Of a stretch of DNA of 64,000 nucleotides, positions 53,134 to 62,057 are shown one piece after another. Where the stretch lies: NCBI RefSeq assembly GCF_049898325.1, contig NZ_JAFCXL010000017.1:65460-129459 (forward strand). Reading direction: 5' to 3'. The stretch comes from JAFCUW01 sp049898325 (GTDB lineage Bacteria; Pseudomonadota; Gammaproteobacteria; Burkholderiales; Burkholderiaceae_D). The stretch's first letter is position 1. Every line of letters starts with the position of its first letter. A program made the translations under genes and the position numbers. The notes under the pieces were generated by a model, which worked only from the letters and a program-made list of their open reading frames with translations, was not told the DNA's origin and made no database searches.

Positions 53134-54921
53134 ATGAATTTATCAAATATGAAAGTGGGCATGCGCCTCGGCCTCGGCTTTGCGCTGGTGCTGTTTTTCC
53201 TGGTCGGTGTGACCGTCATCGGTATTTTCAGTACGGGCCAGATCCAGGCGCGCCTCGACCGCGTGGTTGGCGTGAACAATGTGGTGACCCGCTACGTCAT
53301 CGATATGCGCAGCAACGTCAGCGACCGCATCAATTCCCTGCGTATTCTGACGATGATGTCGGGCCCGGACGAAATGGAAGCGGACTTGAACCGCGTCAAG
53401 GAACAAGCGAAGAAATACGAAGAGATGGAGAACAAACTCTCCGCCAAGTTCGCCCTGGAAGCATCGCCACAAGAAAAAGCGCTGCTCGCGCAGACCAAGG
53501 AACACGAAGCGGTTGCGCTGCCGGCCATCGCCAAGGCGCAGGAACTGTGGCTGGCCAACAAGGCGGAAGATGCCACCCGCGTGATGATCAAGGAAATCAA
53601 GCCAGCCCAGAAAAAATGGATGGACGCGCTTGAACAGTTGGCGGTACTGGAAGACAAGCTCAATACGCAAAGCCAGGTCGATGCCAATTCGGCTTATCAC
53701 AGCGCCCGCAACTTCATGCTCATTCTCGGCGCCATCGCCGTCGCCCTGTCGGTGCTGGCGGCGGTGCTGATCACCCGCGGTCTGCTCAAGCAACTGGGCG
53801 GTGAACCGGATTACACGGCGAAAATTGCCGGTGCCATCGCCAACGGCGACCTGTCGATCGCCATCGACGACGCCGCCAAGGACAGCCTGCTGTACGAAAT
53901 GAAAGAAATGCGCAACAGCCTGGTCAGCATCGTCGGCCAGGTCCGCGTCGGCACCGAAACCATCGGCACGGCATCCCGTGAGATCGCCGCCGGCAATATC
54001 GATTTGTCGTCCCGCACTGAAATGCAGGCAAGCTCGCTGGAGAAGACTGCTTCCGCCATGGAAGAATTGACCTCCACCGTGAAACAGAATGCGGACAATG
54101 CCCGTGAAGCGAACCAGTTGGCAGCGAGCGCCTCGGAAGTGGCCCGCAAGGGTGGCGAAGTGGTCTCGCAAGTGGTCGACACCATGGGTTCGATCAACGC
54201 ATCGGCCAACAAGATTGTCGACATTATCGGCGTCATCGACGGCATCGCCTTCCAGACCAACATCCTGGCCTTGAACGCCGCGGTGGAAGCGGCCCGTGCC
54301 GGTGAACAAGGTCGCGGCTTCGCCGTCGTCGCCTCGGAAGTGCGTAACCTGGCCCAGCGCTCGGCGGCTGCCGCCAAGGAAATCAAGACCCTGATCGGTG
54401 ATTCGGTCGAGAAAGTCGAACGCGGTAGCAAGCTGGTCGGCCAGGCCGGCGTCACCATGGATGAAGTGGTGGCCAGCGTCAAGCGCGTCACCGACATCAT
54501 GGGCGAGATCGCCAACGCCAGCCAGGAGCAGAGTGCCGGCATCGCCCAGGTCAACCTGTCGATCATCGAGATGGATTCGATGACCCAGCAAAATGCCGCG
54601 CTGGTCGAGGAAGCCGCAGCTGCCGCCCAGAGCCTGCAGGACCAGGCCAGCGAGCTGGCCCACGTGGTGAGCATTTTCAAACTGGTCGAAGGCGAGCAGC
54701 CGCAGATCGTGACGCCATCGCACAGCCTGGCGCTGGCGCCGGCCGCGGCGGCAGCCCGTCCTGCCGTCGCCCGTCCCGCCGTTGCCCGTCCGGCCCTGAA
54801 AAAGCCGGCTACCGCGATGCGCAAGAGCGTCGCCGCGCCGGCAGCACCAGCAGCACCAGCGGCGCCGGCCAAGCCGAAGAAAGTGTCCGCCGCCAGTGCC
54901 GACGAGTGGGAAGAATTTTAA
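53134..54921 (+). CDS. Methyl-accepting chemotaxis protein
   Basis: Transmembrane chemoreceptor of 595 residues. TM1 is at about 13-33 (LGLGFALVLFFLVGVTVIG), a four-helix-bundle periplasmic sensor at about 35-190, TM2 at about 192-214, then HAMP (LLKQLGGEPDYTAKIAGAIANGDL) and a long signalling coiled coil. The CheA/CheW-binding hairpin tip is IIGVIDGIAFQTNILALNAA and AGEQGRGFAVVASEVRNLAQRS. An Ala/Pro/Lys-rich tether ends in EWEEF (591-595), which matches the NWETF-like docking pentapeptide for CheR/CheB. The ligand is unknown. No che genes are nearby. Confidence 0.95.
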   Translation: MNLSNMKVGMRLGLGFALVLFFLVGVTVIGIFSTGQIQARLDRVVGVNNVVTRYVIDMRSNVSDRINSLRILTMMSGPDEMEADLNRVKEQAKKYEEMENKLSAKFALEASPQEKALLAQTKEHEAVALPAIAKAQELWLANKAEDATRVMIKEIKPAQKKWMDALEQLAVLEDKLNTQSQVDANSAYHSARNFMLILGAIAVALSVLAAVLITRGLLKQLGGEPDYTAKIAGAIANGDLSIAIDDAAKDSLLYEMKEMRNSLVSIVGQVRVGTETIGTASREIAAGNIDLSSRTEMQASSLEKTASAMEELTSTVKQNADNAREANQLAASASEVARKGGEVVSQVVDTMGSINASANKIVDIIGVIDGIAFQTNILALNAAVEAARAGEQGRGFAVVASEVRNLAQRSAAAAKEIKTLIGDSVEKVERGSKLVGQAGVTMDEVVASVKRVTDIMGEIANASQEQSAGIAQVNLSIIEMDSMTQQNAALVEEAAAAAQSLQDQASELAHVVSIFKLVEGEQPQIVTPSHSLALAPAAAAARPAVARPAVARPALKKPATAMRKSVAAPAAPAAPAAPAKPKKVSAASADEWEEF

Positions 54922-55013
54922 GCAGGGCCTTTTACGTAGTCACCGTCTTTTGCAGTAGCCGTTCAAGCTGTCAATTTAATTAACTCATCTGAATACGAAG
55001 TGGAACAAGAATT

Positions 55014-55355
55014 ATGAACAAGCCTTTTATCCGTATCGCCGCAGCCCTGATCCTGACCACCTTTGGCAGCACCGTGTTTGCCGGTGAAGTCGCCGCGAGT
55101 TTCGATGCGAAAAACTGCCGTGCTGAATATCCAAAAGCATCGCTGATGAATGAAGAGCAGGGCGAAGTGTCGCTGGCATTCCTGGTGTCGGCCGATGGCA
55201 GCGTGGTCGATTCGAAGGTTGAGAAGTCGAGCGGTTTCAAGGGTCTGGACAAAGCGGCGGTCAAGGGAATCAGCGCCTGCAAGTTCAAGCCAGGCACCAA
55301 GGACGGCGCCCCGGCGCAGACCTGGGCCAAGGTCGATTACGTGTGGAAGCTGTAA
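55014..55355 (+). CDS. Small secreted protein with TonB C-terminal-like domain
   Basis: 113 residues with signal peptide 1 to about 23 (ILTTFGSTVFAG). The mature part of about 90 residues resembles the TonB C-terminal fold (EYPKASLMNEEQGEVSLAFL, ADGSVVDSKVEKSSGFKGLD, KAAVKGISACKFKPG). The pattern yP-x-n-EqG-x-v-x-f-x-v is the TonB_C signature. Two Cys probably form a disulfide. No membrane anchor or proline-rich linker is present, so it is not a complete TonB; it may be a soluble competitor or a receptor or peptidoglycan binder. It is followed 47 bases later by a paralogue. The function is not known. Confidence 0.85.
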   Translation: MNKPFIRIAAALILTTFGSTVFAGEVAASFDAKNCRAEYPKASLMNEEQGEVSLAFLVSADGSVVDSKVEKSSGFKGLDKAAVKGISACKFKPGTKDGAPAQTWAKVDYVWKL

Positions 55356-55402
55356 TCATTGAAGAAGTTGATTAACTAAGTTGATTAATGGGGGAACTAG
55401 GT

Positions 55403-55753
55403 ATGTCTACGAAATCGCGTTATCTGAGTGTGATCGCCGCTGTGGTGTTGTCGAGCCTGACCGCTACCGTGGTGGCCGCTGAAGTACCGGCCGTATTTGA
55501 TACGAAGACGTGCAAGGCCGACTATCCGAAGTCATCGCTGATGAACGAGGAGCAAGGCACCACGTCGATGTCCTTCCTGGTGGCGCCGGATGGCGCGGTA
55601 CTCGATTCCAAACTGGAAAAAACCAGTGGCTTCAAGAGCCTGGACAAGGCGGCGATCAAATCGATCAGCGCCTGCAAGTTCAAGCCCGGCACCAAGGACG
55701 GCGCCCCGGCGCAGACCTGGACCAAGGTTGATTACTCCTGGAAGCTCGACTAA
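55403..55753 (+). CDS. Small secreted protein with TonB C-terminal-like domain, tandem paralogue
   Basis: 116 residues from ATG 55403, preceded by GGGGGAACTAGGT; the in-frame ATG at 55388 is less well placed. Signal peptide about 1-26 (LSSLTATVVAAE). The mature part aligns without gaps to the preceding protein, about 67 of 89 residues identical by hand alignment, including the two Cys and the CKFKPGTKDGAPAQTW block. Clearly a tandem duplication, with the signal peptides much more diverged than the mature domain. Function unknown. Confidence 0.82.
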   Translation: MSTKSRYLSVIAAVVLSSLTATVVAAEVPAVFDTKTCKADYPKSSLMNEEQGTTSMSFLVAPDGAVLDSKLEKTSGFKSLDKAAIKSISACKFKPGTKDGAPAQTWTKVDYSWKLD

Positions 55754-55763
55754 ATTCCCCCTG

Positions 55764-55789
55764 ACACTGCCGGCTGATGCCGGCAGTGT
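55764..55789. terminator. Hairpin between convergent genes
   Basis: An 11-bp perfect stem ACACTGCCGGC / GCCGGCAGTGT with a TGAT loop, 11 bases after the stop codon. The T run is missing, so termination may be partial. The same TGAT tetraloop closes the typA terminator. Confidence 0.7.
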
Positions 55790-55879
55790 GCATTTGAGGG
55801 GTGCCGCCGCACTGTCGGGTTTTCTGCGCCGATGGGCGGGCAGGGGTGACTGCCTGGTTACGTGCAGCGGGGCGCCGTT

Positions 55880-56257
55880 TCAATCGCTGGAACCACCGCC
55901 ACCGCCGCCACCGCCGCTATCGGACGAGCCCGAGGACCCGCTGTCGGCGGGCGCACTGGCCCAGTCACCCGAGGCGCCGCCGCCGTCAAACGAACCGCCG
56001 CCACCGCCGGAAAACTGCCATGTGGACGGGGCCGCGTGCGACGGGGCATCCGATGTTGACCCCACCGTAGGGATGGGCGTGCGCCCGAAGTCATCGAACG
56101 CCGGCGCATCGGCGGGCGTGCCGCCGGAGTTGCTCCGCTGCGTGCGCCAGCGTGCCCGTGAACGACGGGCGCGGTAGAGGTAGATCAGGCGGGCGAAGAA
56201 AGCAGCAACGGCGACCGACAACAGCAAGTAGGGCGTCAGTCGGAGGAAGTGGTTCAT
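55880..56257 (-). CDS. Small membrane-anchored protein with Gly-rich C-terminus
   Basis: 125 residues from ATG 56257, which has an excellent AAGGAG eight bases upstream on the minus strand. One N-terminal helix (LRLTPYLLLSVAVAAFFARLI) is followed by a basic segment (YRARRSRARWRTQR), a 50-residue linker and a Gly/Ser tail (SGGGGGSFDGGG, SDSGGGGGGGGSSD). Similar tails occur on TPM-domain and other poorly described membrane proteins. The minus-strand frame is preferred because of the ribosome-binding site and membrane anchor. Function unknown. Confidence 0.65.
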   Translation of the reverse strand: MNHFLRLTPYLLLSVAVAAFFARLIYLYRARRSRARWRTQRSNSGGTPADAPAFDDFGRTPIPTVGSTSDAPSHAAPSTWQFSGGGGGSFDGGGASGDWASAPADSGSSGSSDSGGGGGGGGSSD

Positions 56258-56517
56258 GTTTTTACTCCTTCGTGTGCGGCGCCCGATCGGGCGCCGCTGG
56301 CCCATCCTAACGCTTGTAACAGGCGTCTGCCATGCAATATTAATGGGTGGCGCGACGTGGGCAGGCCAATGCGATTTTCGTTGCAAGGCCAGTGAACAGC
56401 CAGTGGCGCGCCGACCCAAGGCCTGGCGCTTTCAGTGATGACACTGGCAAGCATTCTGGTCAAGGCGGATCACTATCTGACAAGTCGCACGCGCCGAGCG
56501 GCAATCGCATGGAGACG

Positions 56518-56553
56518 AAAAAAAGACCTACAAGCTTGCGCGTGTAAGTCTTT
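56518..56553 (-). terminator. Intrinsic terminator of tRNA-His
   Basis: On the minus strand, AAAGACTTACA pairs with TGTAGGTCTTT (one G-T pair, 10-base loop), followed by T residues. It lies 19 bases past the tRNA 3' end. Confidence 0.85.
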
Positions 56554-56571
56554 GATTTGCTACATATTCTG

Positions 56572-56648
56572 TGGGGTGGCTGATGGGGCTCGAACCCACG
56601 ACAACAGGAATCACAATCCTGGACTCTACCAACTGAGCTACAGCCACC
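56572..56648 (-). tRNA. tRNA-His(GTG)
   Basis: The minus strand folds as a complete cloverleaf: acceptor GTGGCTG / CAGCCAC, D-arm TAGCTCAGTTGGTAGAG, anticodon stem-loop with GTG in GGATTGTGATTCC, and T-loop GGTTCGAGCCC. An extra G at 56648 (G-1), opposite discriminator C, is the identity element of tRNA-His. CCA is encoded (56572-56574). Confidence 0.97.
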
Positions 56649-56691
56649 ACTGTCTTACTGATTGTCCCGGATGTTCTCAAGACAGAGCGAG

Positions 56692-56720
56692 ATTATACAA
56701 ACAACTGGCGAAACTGGCAA
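56692..56720 (-). promoter_or_regulatory. Promoter of tRNA-His
   Basis: On the minus strand, TTGCCA (56720-56715), 17 bases, TATAAT (56697-56692): a near-consensus sigma-70 promoter. It lies just past the murI stop codon, so the tRNA does not depend on murI transcription. Confidence 0.85.
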
Positions 56721-56732
56721 ATCTAAATTCGT

Positions 56733-57620
56733 TCAGTTCGCCAACCCGGCGGAAGCGGCCTCGAGGTTCACCGCGTCGACTGCCACCTCCAGGCCCAGCA
56801 GGGCGCCAAATGCCGCCTGCAGCTTGGCCGCGCTGGCGCTGCTGTAGCCACGCACGGCGCCCGGCGCGGCGCCAGGCTGCGCGGGCGCGAGCAAACCGGC
56901 CGCCGCCAGCAGGCGGCCCAGCTGGCGCGCCACCGCGTCGCCCGTGTCGACCAGCACCACGTGCGCAGCACCCGCCTCGACGACGATGCGTTCGATGGCC
57001 GTGCGTACCAGCGGATAGTGGGTGCAGCCCAGCACCAGCGTGTCGGCGCCCTGGTCGAGCAGGGGCAGTATGTAGCCGCGCAACATGGCCAGCAGCGCGG
57101 GCGAGTCCAGCTGGCCCAGTTCGATCTGGTCGGCCAGCCCGGGGCAGCCGCGCAACAGAAACTGCGCGTCGCTGGCCTGGCCCAGTTGCTGGTGCAGCAA
57201 CTGGAACTTGGCGGCGGCCAGCGCCGCCTCGGTGGCCAGCACCGCCACCTTGCCGTTGCGGCTGGCGGCGGCGCCCGGTTTGAGGCCCGGTTCGACGCCG
57301 ACGATGGGCATGGCGGGATAGGCCGCGCGCAGGGCGGCGATGGCGGCCACGGTGGCGGTGTTGCATGCCACCACCAGCGCCTTGGCGCCCCGTTCGACCA
57401 GGAAGGCGGCAATGGCCAGCGCGCGCGCCGTCAGCACCGCTTCGCTCTTGGCGCCGTACGGCGCATAGGCCGCATCGGCGAAGTACAGCAGCGACTCATG
57501 GGGCAGCAGGGCGTGGATGTGACGCAGCACGGACAGGCCGCCCACGCCCGAATCAAACACGCCGATGGGCGCCGCGGCGCCGTTCGCTGGCCGCACCGAG
57601 ATTGCGTCTGACATCATCAT
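56733..57620 (-). CDS. murI: Glutamate racemase
   Basis: Interconverts L- and D-glutamate to supply D-Glu for peptidoglycan; cytoplasmic. 295 residues from the first ATG of MMMSDAIS (57620). The two catalytic cysteines are C86 in VVACNTATVAA and C199 in LVLGCTHYPLV. The first motif, GVFDSGVGGLSVLRHI, and YFADAAYAPYG are intact. An in-frame ATG at 57668 would overlap the fumarase gene and is not favoured; GGGGAG lies about 13 bases upstream of 57620. It is 19 bases behind the fumarase stop codon, so the two form an operon. Confidence 0.95.
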   Translation of the reverse strand: MMMSDAISVRPANGAAAPIGVFDSGVGGLSVLRHIHALLPHESLLYFADAAYAPYGAKSEAVLTARALAIAAFLVERGAKALVVACNTATVAAIAALRAAYPAMPIVGVEPGLKPGAAASRNGKVAVLATEAALAAAKFQLLHQQLGQASDAQFLLRGCPGLADQIELGQLDSPALLAMLRGYILPLLDQGADTLVLGCTHYPLVRTAIERIVVEAGAAHVVLVDTGDAVARQLGRLLAAAGLLAPAQPGAAPGAVRGYSSASAAKLQAAFGALLGLEVAVDAVNLEAASAGLAN

Positions 57621-57639
57621 TGCCGCCGCGAGCTCCCCG

Positions 57640-59181
57640 TTAAATGACGCTGACGGGAATCTTGCCAACGCTGCTCAACTGTTCAATCTTCGCCGCCCAT
57701 TCCTTCGGCCCCGTGTTGTGCACCGAGGTGCCCTGGGAATCGACCGCCACCGTCACCGGCATGTCGACGACGTCGAATTCATAGATCGCTTCCATGCCCA
57801 TGTCGGCAAAGCCCAGCACGGTCGCGCTCTTGATCGCTTTCGACACCAGGTAGGCGGCGCCGCCCACGGCCATCAGGTAGGCCGACTTGTGCTTCTGGAT
57901 CGACTCGATGGCCGCAGGGCCCCGCTCGGCCTTGCCGATCATGGCGATCAGGCCGGTTTTCTCGAGCATCATGTCGGTGAACTTGTCCATGCGGGTGGCG
58001 GTGGTGGGGCCGGCCGGGCCGACCGCTTCGTCGCGCACGGGGTCGACCGGGCCCACGTAATAAATGACGCGGTTGGTGAAATCGACGGGCAGGGGCTCAC
58101 CCTTGGCCAGCATCTCCTGGATGCGCTTGTGGGCGGCGTCGCGGCCCGTCAGCATTTTGCCGTTCAGCAGCAGGGTCTGGCCCGGGGTCCAGGCGGCGAC
58201 TTCTTCCTTGGTCAGCGTGTTGAGGTCGACGCGGCGCGATTTTTCCGTGTCCGGGGTCCAGTGCACTTCAGGCCAGCTCGACAGGGCAGGCGGCTCGATG
58301 TAGGCCGCACCGGAGCCGTCCAGCACGAAATGGGCGTGGCGGGTGGCGGCGCAGTTGGGGATCATGGCCACCGGCTTCGAGGCCGCGTGGGTCGGGTACA
58401 TCATGATTTTCACGTCCAGCACGGTGGTCAGGCCGCCCAGGCCCTGGGCGCCGATGCCCAGCGCATTGATCTTGTCGCACAACTCGATGCGCAGTTCTTC
58501 CGTCTTGTTTTGCGGGCCGCGCAGTTTCAGTTCGTACATGTCGATGTCGTCCATCAACACTTCCTTGGCCATCAGCATGGCTTTTTCGGCCGTGCCGCCG
58601 ATGCCGATGCCCAGCATGCCCGGCGGGCACCAGCCGGCGCCCATGGTGGGCACGGTTTTCATGACCCAGTCGACCAGCGAATCGGACGGGTTGAGCATGA
58701 CGAATTTCGACTTGTTTTCCGAGCCGCCGCCCTTGGCCGCCACCTTGACGTCGACGGTGTCGCCTTCGACCAGTTCCATGTGCACCACCGCTGGCGTGTT
58801 GTCCTTGGTGTTCTTGCGCTCGAACTGGGGGTCGGCGACGATCGAGGCGCGCAGTTTGTTGTCGTCAAAATTGTAGGCGCGGCGCACGCCTTCGTTGACG
58901 GCGTCGGTGACGGTGCCCGTGAAGCCCTCGAAGCGCACGCCCATGCCGATTTTCAGGAACACGTTGACGATGCCGGTGTCCTGGCAGATGGGCCGCTTGC
59001 CCTCGGCGCACATGCGCGAGTTGGTCAGAATCTGCGCAATCGCATCCTTGGCCGCCGGGCTTTGCTCGGCCTCGTAGGCGCGCGCCAGGTGGGCGATGTA
59101 GTCGGCCGGGTGGTAGTAGCTGATGTACTGGAGGGCGGCGGCAACGGATTCGATCAAGTCGGCTTGTTTGATGATGGTCAT
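57640..59181 (-). CDS. fumA: Class I fumarate hydratase (iron-sulfur)
   Basis: Converts fumarate and malate in the TCA cycle using a labile [4Fe-4S] cluster. 513 residues: an alpha domain (1 to about 280) with the cluster-ligand cysteines in RPICQDTG, GAGWCPPGML and MIPNCAATRH, and a beta domain (about 330-513) with GKMLTGRDAAHKRI and VGPAGPTTATRMD. The length fits the single-chain FumA/FumB type. Second in a divergent cluster, with the UPF0114 membrane protein gene 28 bases upstream and murI downstream. Confidence 0.97.
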   Translation of the reverse strand: MTIIKQADLIESVAAALQYISYYHPADYIAHLARAYEAEQSPAAKDAIAQILTNSRMCAEGKRPICQDTGIVNVFLKIGMGVRFEGFTGTVTDAVNEGVRRAYNFDDNKLRASIVADPQFERKNTKDNTPAVVHMELVEGDTVDVKVAAKGGGSENKSKFVMLNPSDSLVDWVMKTVPTMGAGWCPPGMLGIGIGGTAEKAMLMAKEVLMDDIDMYELKLRGPQNKTEELRIELCDKINALGIGAQGLGGLTTVLDVKIMMYPTHAASKPVAMIPNCAATRHAHFVLDGSGAAYIEPPALSSWPEVHWTPDTEKSRRVDLNTLTKEEVAAWTPGQTLLLNGKMLTGRDAAHKRIQEMLAKGEPLPVDFTNRVIYYVGPVDPVRDEAVGPAGPTTATRMDKFTDMMLEKTGLIAMIGKAERGPAAIESIQKHKSAYLMAVGGAAYLVSKAIKSATVLGFADMGMEAIYEFDVVDMPVTVAVDSQGTSVHNTGPKEWAAKIEQLSSVGKIPVSVI

Positions 59182-59209
59182 GGTGATCTCGAGGGCGTAA
59201 GGAAAAGGG

Positions 59210-59821
59210 TTAGTGCTGCTTCGACTGATTCTGGGTGCCGATCATGATGCGGTCGGTGTAGGCAATCGCCAGGGCCGAGAGCAGGAACACGACGTGGATG
59301 CCGGTTTGCGCCAGCAGGGTCTGGGCCGTGTAGGCGCCCGCGTTGATGAACGTTTTGAGCAGGTGAATCGAAGAAATGCCGATGATGGCCATGGCCAGCT
59401 TGGTTTTCAGCACAGACGCATTGACATGCGACAGCCATTCCGGCTGGTCGGGGTGGACGTCGAGGTTCATGCGCGAGACAAACGTTTCGTAGCCGCCCAC
59501 GATCACCATGATCAAGAGGTTGGAAATCATCACCACGTCGATCAGGCCCAGCACGACGAGCATGATGGTGGTTTCATTGAGCTTGGTGGGTATGGGGCCG
59601 TTTGGCACGGCGACCGCCTCGATGATGTGCTGCATGGACGCGGCATTGCCCATGGCGGCGCCGACCAGGTCGACCAGTTCGACCCAGAAATGGAAAACGT
59701 AGACGCATTGCGCGAGGATCAGGCCCAGGTACAGGGGCAGTTGCAGCCAGCGGCTCGCAAAGATGAACTTGCTGATGGGGCTGATGTTGCGGTTGCTGGA
59801 TTTGTGTTCTGGGGATGGCAT
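59210..59821 (-). CDS. UPF0114/TIGR00645 family membrane protein (YqhA-like)
   Basis: 203-residue inner-membrane protein with four predicted helices: about 25-48 (LQLPLYLGLILAQCVYVFHFW), 85-110 (IMLVVLGLIDVVMISNLLIMVIVGGYETF), 140-160 and 170-190. The ETFVSRMNLD stretch and C-terminal IAYTDRIM are family features. Members are widespread but of unknown function. The gene directly precedes fumarase (28 bases), probably one transcript starting near 59830. Confidence 0.9.
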   Translation of the reverse strand: MPSPEHKSSNRNISPISKFIFASRWLQLPLYLGLILAQCVYVFHFWVELVDLVGAAMGNAASMQHIIEAVAVPNGPIPTKLNETTIMLVVLGLIDVVMISNLLIMVIVGGYETFVSRMNLDVHPDQPEWLSHVNASVLKTKLAMAIIGISSIHLLKTFINAGAYTAQTLLAQTGIHVVFLLSALAIAYTDRIMIGTQNQSKQH

Positions 59822-59983
59822 TGCGCGGGAACTCCGGGGAAATTTACTGTCGTCATTTTACACGCGACTTCGATGGGTGCGGGCATGGGGCAAAGGTTGG
59901 TAGAATCAAGACGACGCTCTCGGATGTAAGGGCATCGTAAGCGATACCGGCTACCGTTGAAAAAAAACTATTAGGAGACCATC

Positions 59984-61984
59984 ATGTCCGGAACCAACAG
60001 CGCTACACAAGATCATCAAGGGTCGCAGGAAAGCCGCGTATTTACGCCGCCAGCTGCGTTTTCCGCCAACGCCGCCATTGGCAGCATGGCTGCCTACGAC
60101 GCCCTGTGCGCCGAGGCCGAGGCCGACTACGAGGGCTTCTGGGCGCGCCTGGCGCGCGAGACGCTCGAATGGCAGACGCCGTTCACCACCACGCTCGACT
60201 CGTCGAACGCGCCGTTCTACAAGTGGTTCGGCGACGGCAAATTGAACGCCTCCTACAACTGCCTCGATCGCAATCTGCAGAACGGCAATGCCGACAAGAC
60301 GGCCGTCATCTTCGAGGCCGACGATGGCACGGTCACCCGCGCGACCTACCGCGAGTTGTACGAGCACGTCTGCAAGTTTGCCAACGGCCTGCGCTCGCGC
60401 GGCATCAAGAAGGGTGACCGCGTCATCATTTATATGTCGATGTCGATCGAAGGCGTGGCCGCCATGCAGGCGTGCGCCCGCATCGGCGCCACCCACTCGG
60501 TGGTGTTTGGCGGCTTCTCCGCCAAGTCGCTGCATGAGCGCATCATCGACGCCGGCGCCGTGGCCGTCATCACCGCCGACGAACAACTGCGCGGCGGCAA
60601 GCATCTGCCTTTGAAATCGATCGTCGACGAAGCGTTGGCGCTCGGTGGTTGCGACAGCATCCGTGACGTCATCGTGTACCAGCGCACGGGTGGCGCCGTC
60701 CATGTGGAGCAAGGCCGCGACATCTGGCTGCACGAGCTGGTGGCGGCGCAGCCGGCCGAGTGCGAGCCGGAGTGGGTGGACGCTGAGCATCCGCTTTTTA
60801 TTTTGTACACATCAGGCTCGACGGGCACGCCGAAAGGGGTGCAGCATGCCACGGGCGGTTACCTGTTGTGGGCGGCGCTGACGATGAAGTGGACGTTCGA
60901 CATCAAGCCGGACGACGTGTTCTGGTGCACCGCCGACATTGGCTGGGTGACGGGTCACAGCTACATCGCCTATGGTCCGCTGGCGGTGGGCGCCACCGAG
61001 GTGGTATTCGAGGGCATTCCCACGTACCCGAATGCGGGCCGCTTCTGGGACACCATTGCCAAGCACAAAGTGACGATTTTCTACACGGCGCCGACGGCGA
61101 TTCGTTCCTTGATCAAGGCGGCCGACGTCGATCCGAAAGTGCATCCGAAGAACTACGACTTGTCGAGCTTGCGTTTGCTTGGTTCGGTGGGTGAGCCGAT
61201 CAATCCGGAAGCCTGGATGTGGTATTACAAAAACGTGGGCAACGAGCGTTGTCCGATTGTCGACACGTTCTGGCAGACGGAAACGGGCGGTCACATGATC
61301 ACCCCCTTGCCGGGCGCCACGCCGATGGTCCCGGGTTCGTGCACCTTGCCGCTGCCGGGCATCATGACGGCGATCGTGGACGAAGCGGGGGTGGACGTGC
61401 CGAACGGGCAGGGCGGCATCCTGGTGGTGAAAAAGCCGTGGCCATCGATGATCCGCAACATCTGGAACAATCCCGAGCGTTTCAAGACCAGCTACTTCCC
61501 GGAAGAGTTGGGCGGCACCTATTACCTCGCTGGTGACGGCGCCATCCGCAACAAGGACACCGGTTATTTCACGATCACGGGTCGGATTGACGACGTATTG
61601 AACGTATCGGGCCACCGCATGGGCACGATGGAAATCGAGTCGGCCCTGGTGGCCAATCCGCTGGTGGCGGAAGCGGCGGTGGTGGGCAAGCCGGACGACA
61701 CGACGGGCGAATCGATTTGCGCGTTTGTCGTGCTCAAGCAGGCGCGCCCGACGGGTGAAGAGGCGAAGCGGCTGGCGCTGGAGTTACGCAACTGGGTGGC
61801 GAAGGAGATTGGCCCGATCGCCAAGCCAAAAGAAATTCGCTTTGGCGACAACTTGCCGAAGACACGTTCGGGCAAGATCATGCGGCGTTTGCTGCGGGTA
61901 TTGGCGAAGGGCGAGACGATCACGCAGGACGTATCGACCCTGGAAAATCCGGCGATTCTGGAGCAGTTGAAGGAAGCGTCCTGA
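59984..61984 (+). CDS. acs: Acetyl-CoA synthetase
   Basis: AMP-forming activation of acetate to acetyl-CoA. 666 residues. ANL-superfamily motifs: phosphate loop YTSGSTGTPKGVQHATGG near residue 273, WCTADIGWVTGHSY, DTFWQTETGGHM, and the hinge and GRIDDVLNVSGHRMG. The acetylatable catalytic lysine is in LPKTRSGKIMRRLLR near residue 629, a site regulated by Pat/CobB in other bacteria. A clear AGGAG precedes ATG 59984. Divergent from the UPF0114 gene. Monocistronic, with tRNA-Ser downstream. Confidence 0.97.
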   Translation: MSGTNSATQDHQGSQESRVFTPPAAFSANAAIGSMAAYDALCAEAEADYEGFWARLARETLEWQTPFTTTLDSSNAPFYKWFGDGKLNASYNCLDRNLQNGNADKTAVIFEADDGTVTRATYRELYEHVCKFANGLRSRGIKKGDRVIIYMSMSIEGVAAMQACARIGATHSVVFGGFSAKSLHERIIDAGAVAVITADEQLRGGKHLPLKSIVDEALALGGCDSIRDVIVYQRTGGAVHVEQGRDIWLHELVAAQPAECEPEWVDAEHPLFILYTSGSTGTPKGVQHATGGYLLWAALTMKWTFDIKPDDVFWCTADIGWVTGHSYIAYGPLAVGATEVVFEGIPTYPNAGRFWDTIAKHKVTIFYTAPTAIRSLIKAADVDPKVHPKNYDLSSLRLLGSVGEPINPEAWMWYYKNVGNERCPIVDTFWQTETGGHMITPLPGATPMVPGSCTLPLPGIMTAIVDEAGVDVPNGQGGILVVKKPWPSMIRNIWNNPERFKTSYFPEELGGTYYLAGDGAIRNKDTGYFTITGRIDDVLNVSGHRMGTMEIESALVANPLVAEAAVVGKPDDTTGESICAFVVLKQARPTGEEAKRLALELRNWVAKEIGPIAKPKEIRFGDNLPKTRSGKIMRRLLRVLAKGETITQDVSTLENPAILEQLKEAS

Positions 61985-61990
61985 AGTTTG

Positions 61991-62019
61991 TTGGTGCTGG
62001 CGTGAAAGCTTGTTATAAT
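61991..62019 (+). promoter_or_regulatory. Promoter of tRNA-Ser
   Basis: TTGGTG (61991-61996), 17 bases, TATAAT (62014-62019), 38 bases before the tRNA. Confidence 0.8.
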
Positions 62020-62057
62020 CTGCGGCTTCGTGAATTGTTGTAGCACGAGGACCATCA

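Noticed and set aside
57565..59247. 560-codon plus-strand frame opposite murI and fumarase
   Set aside because: Opposite two genes with intact catalytic motifs; shadow.
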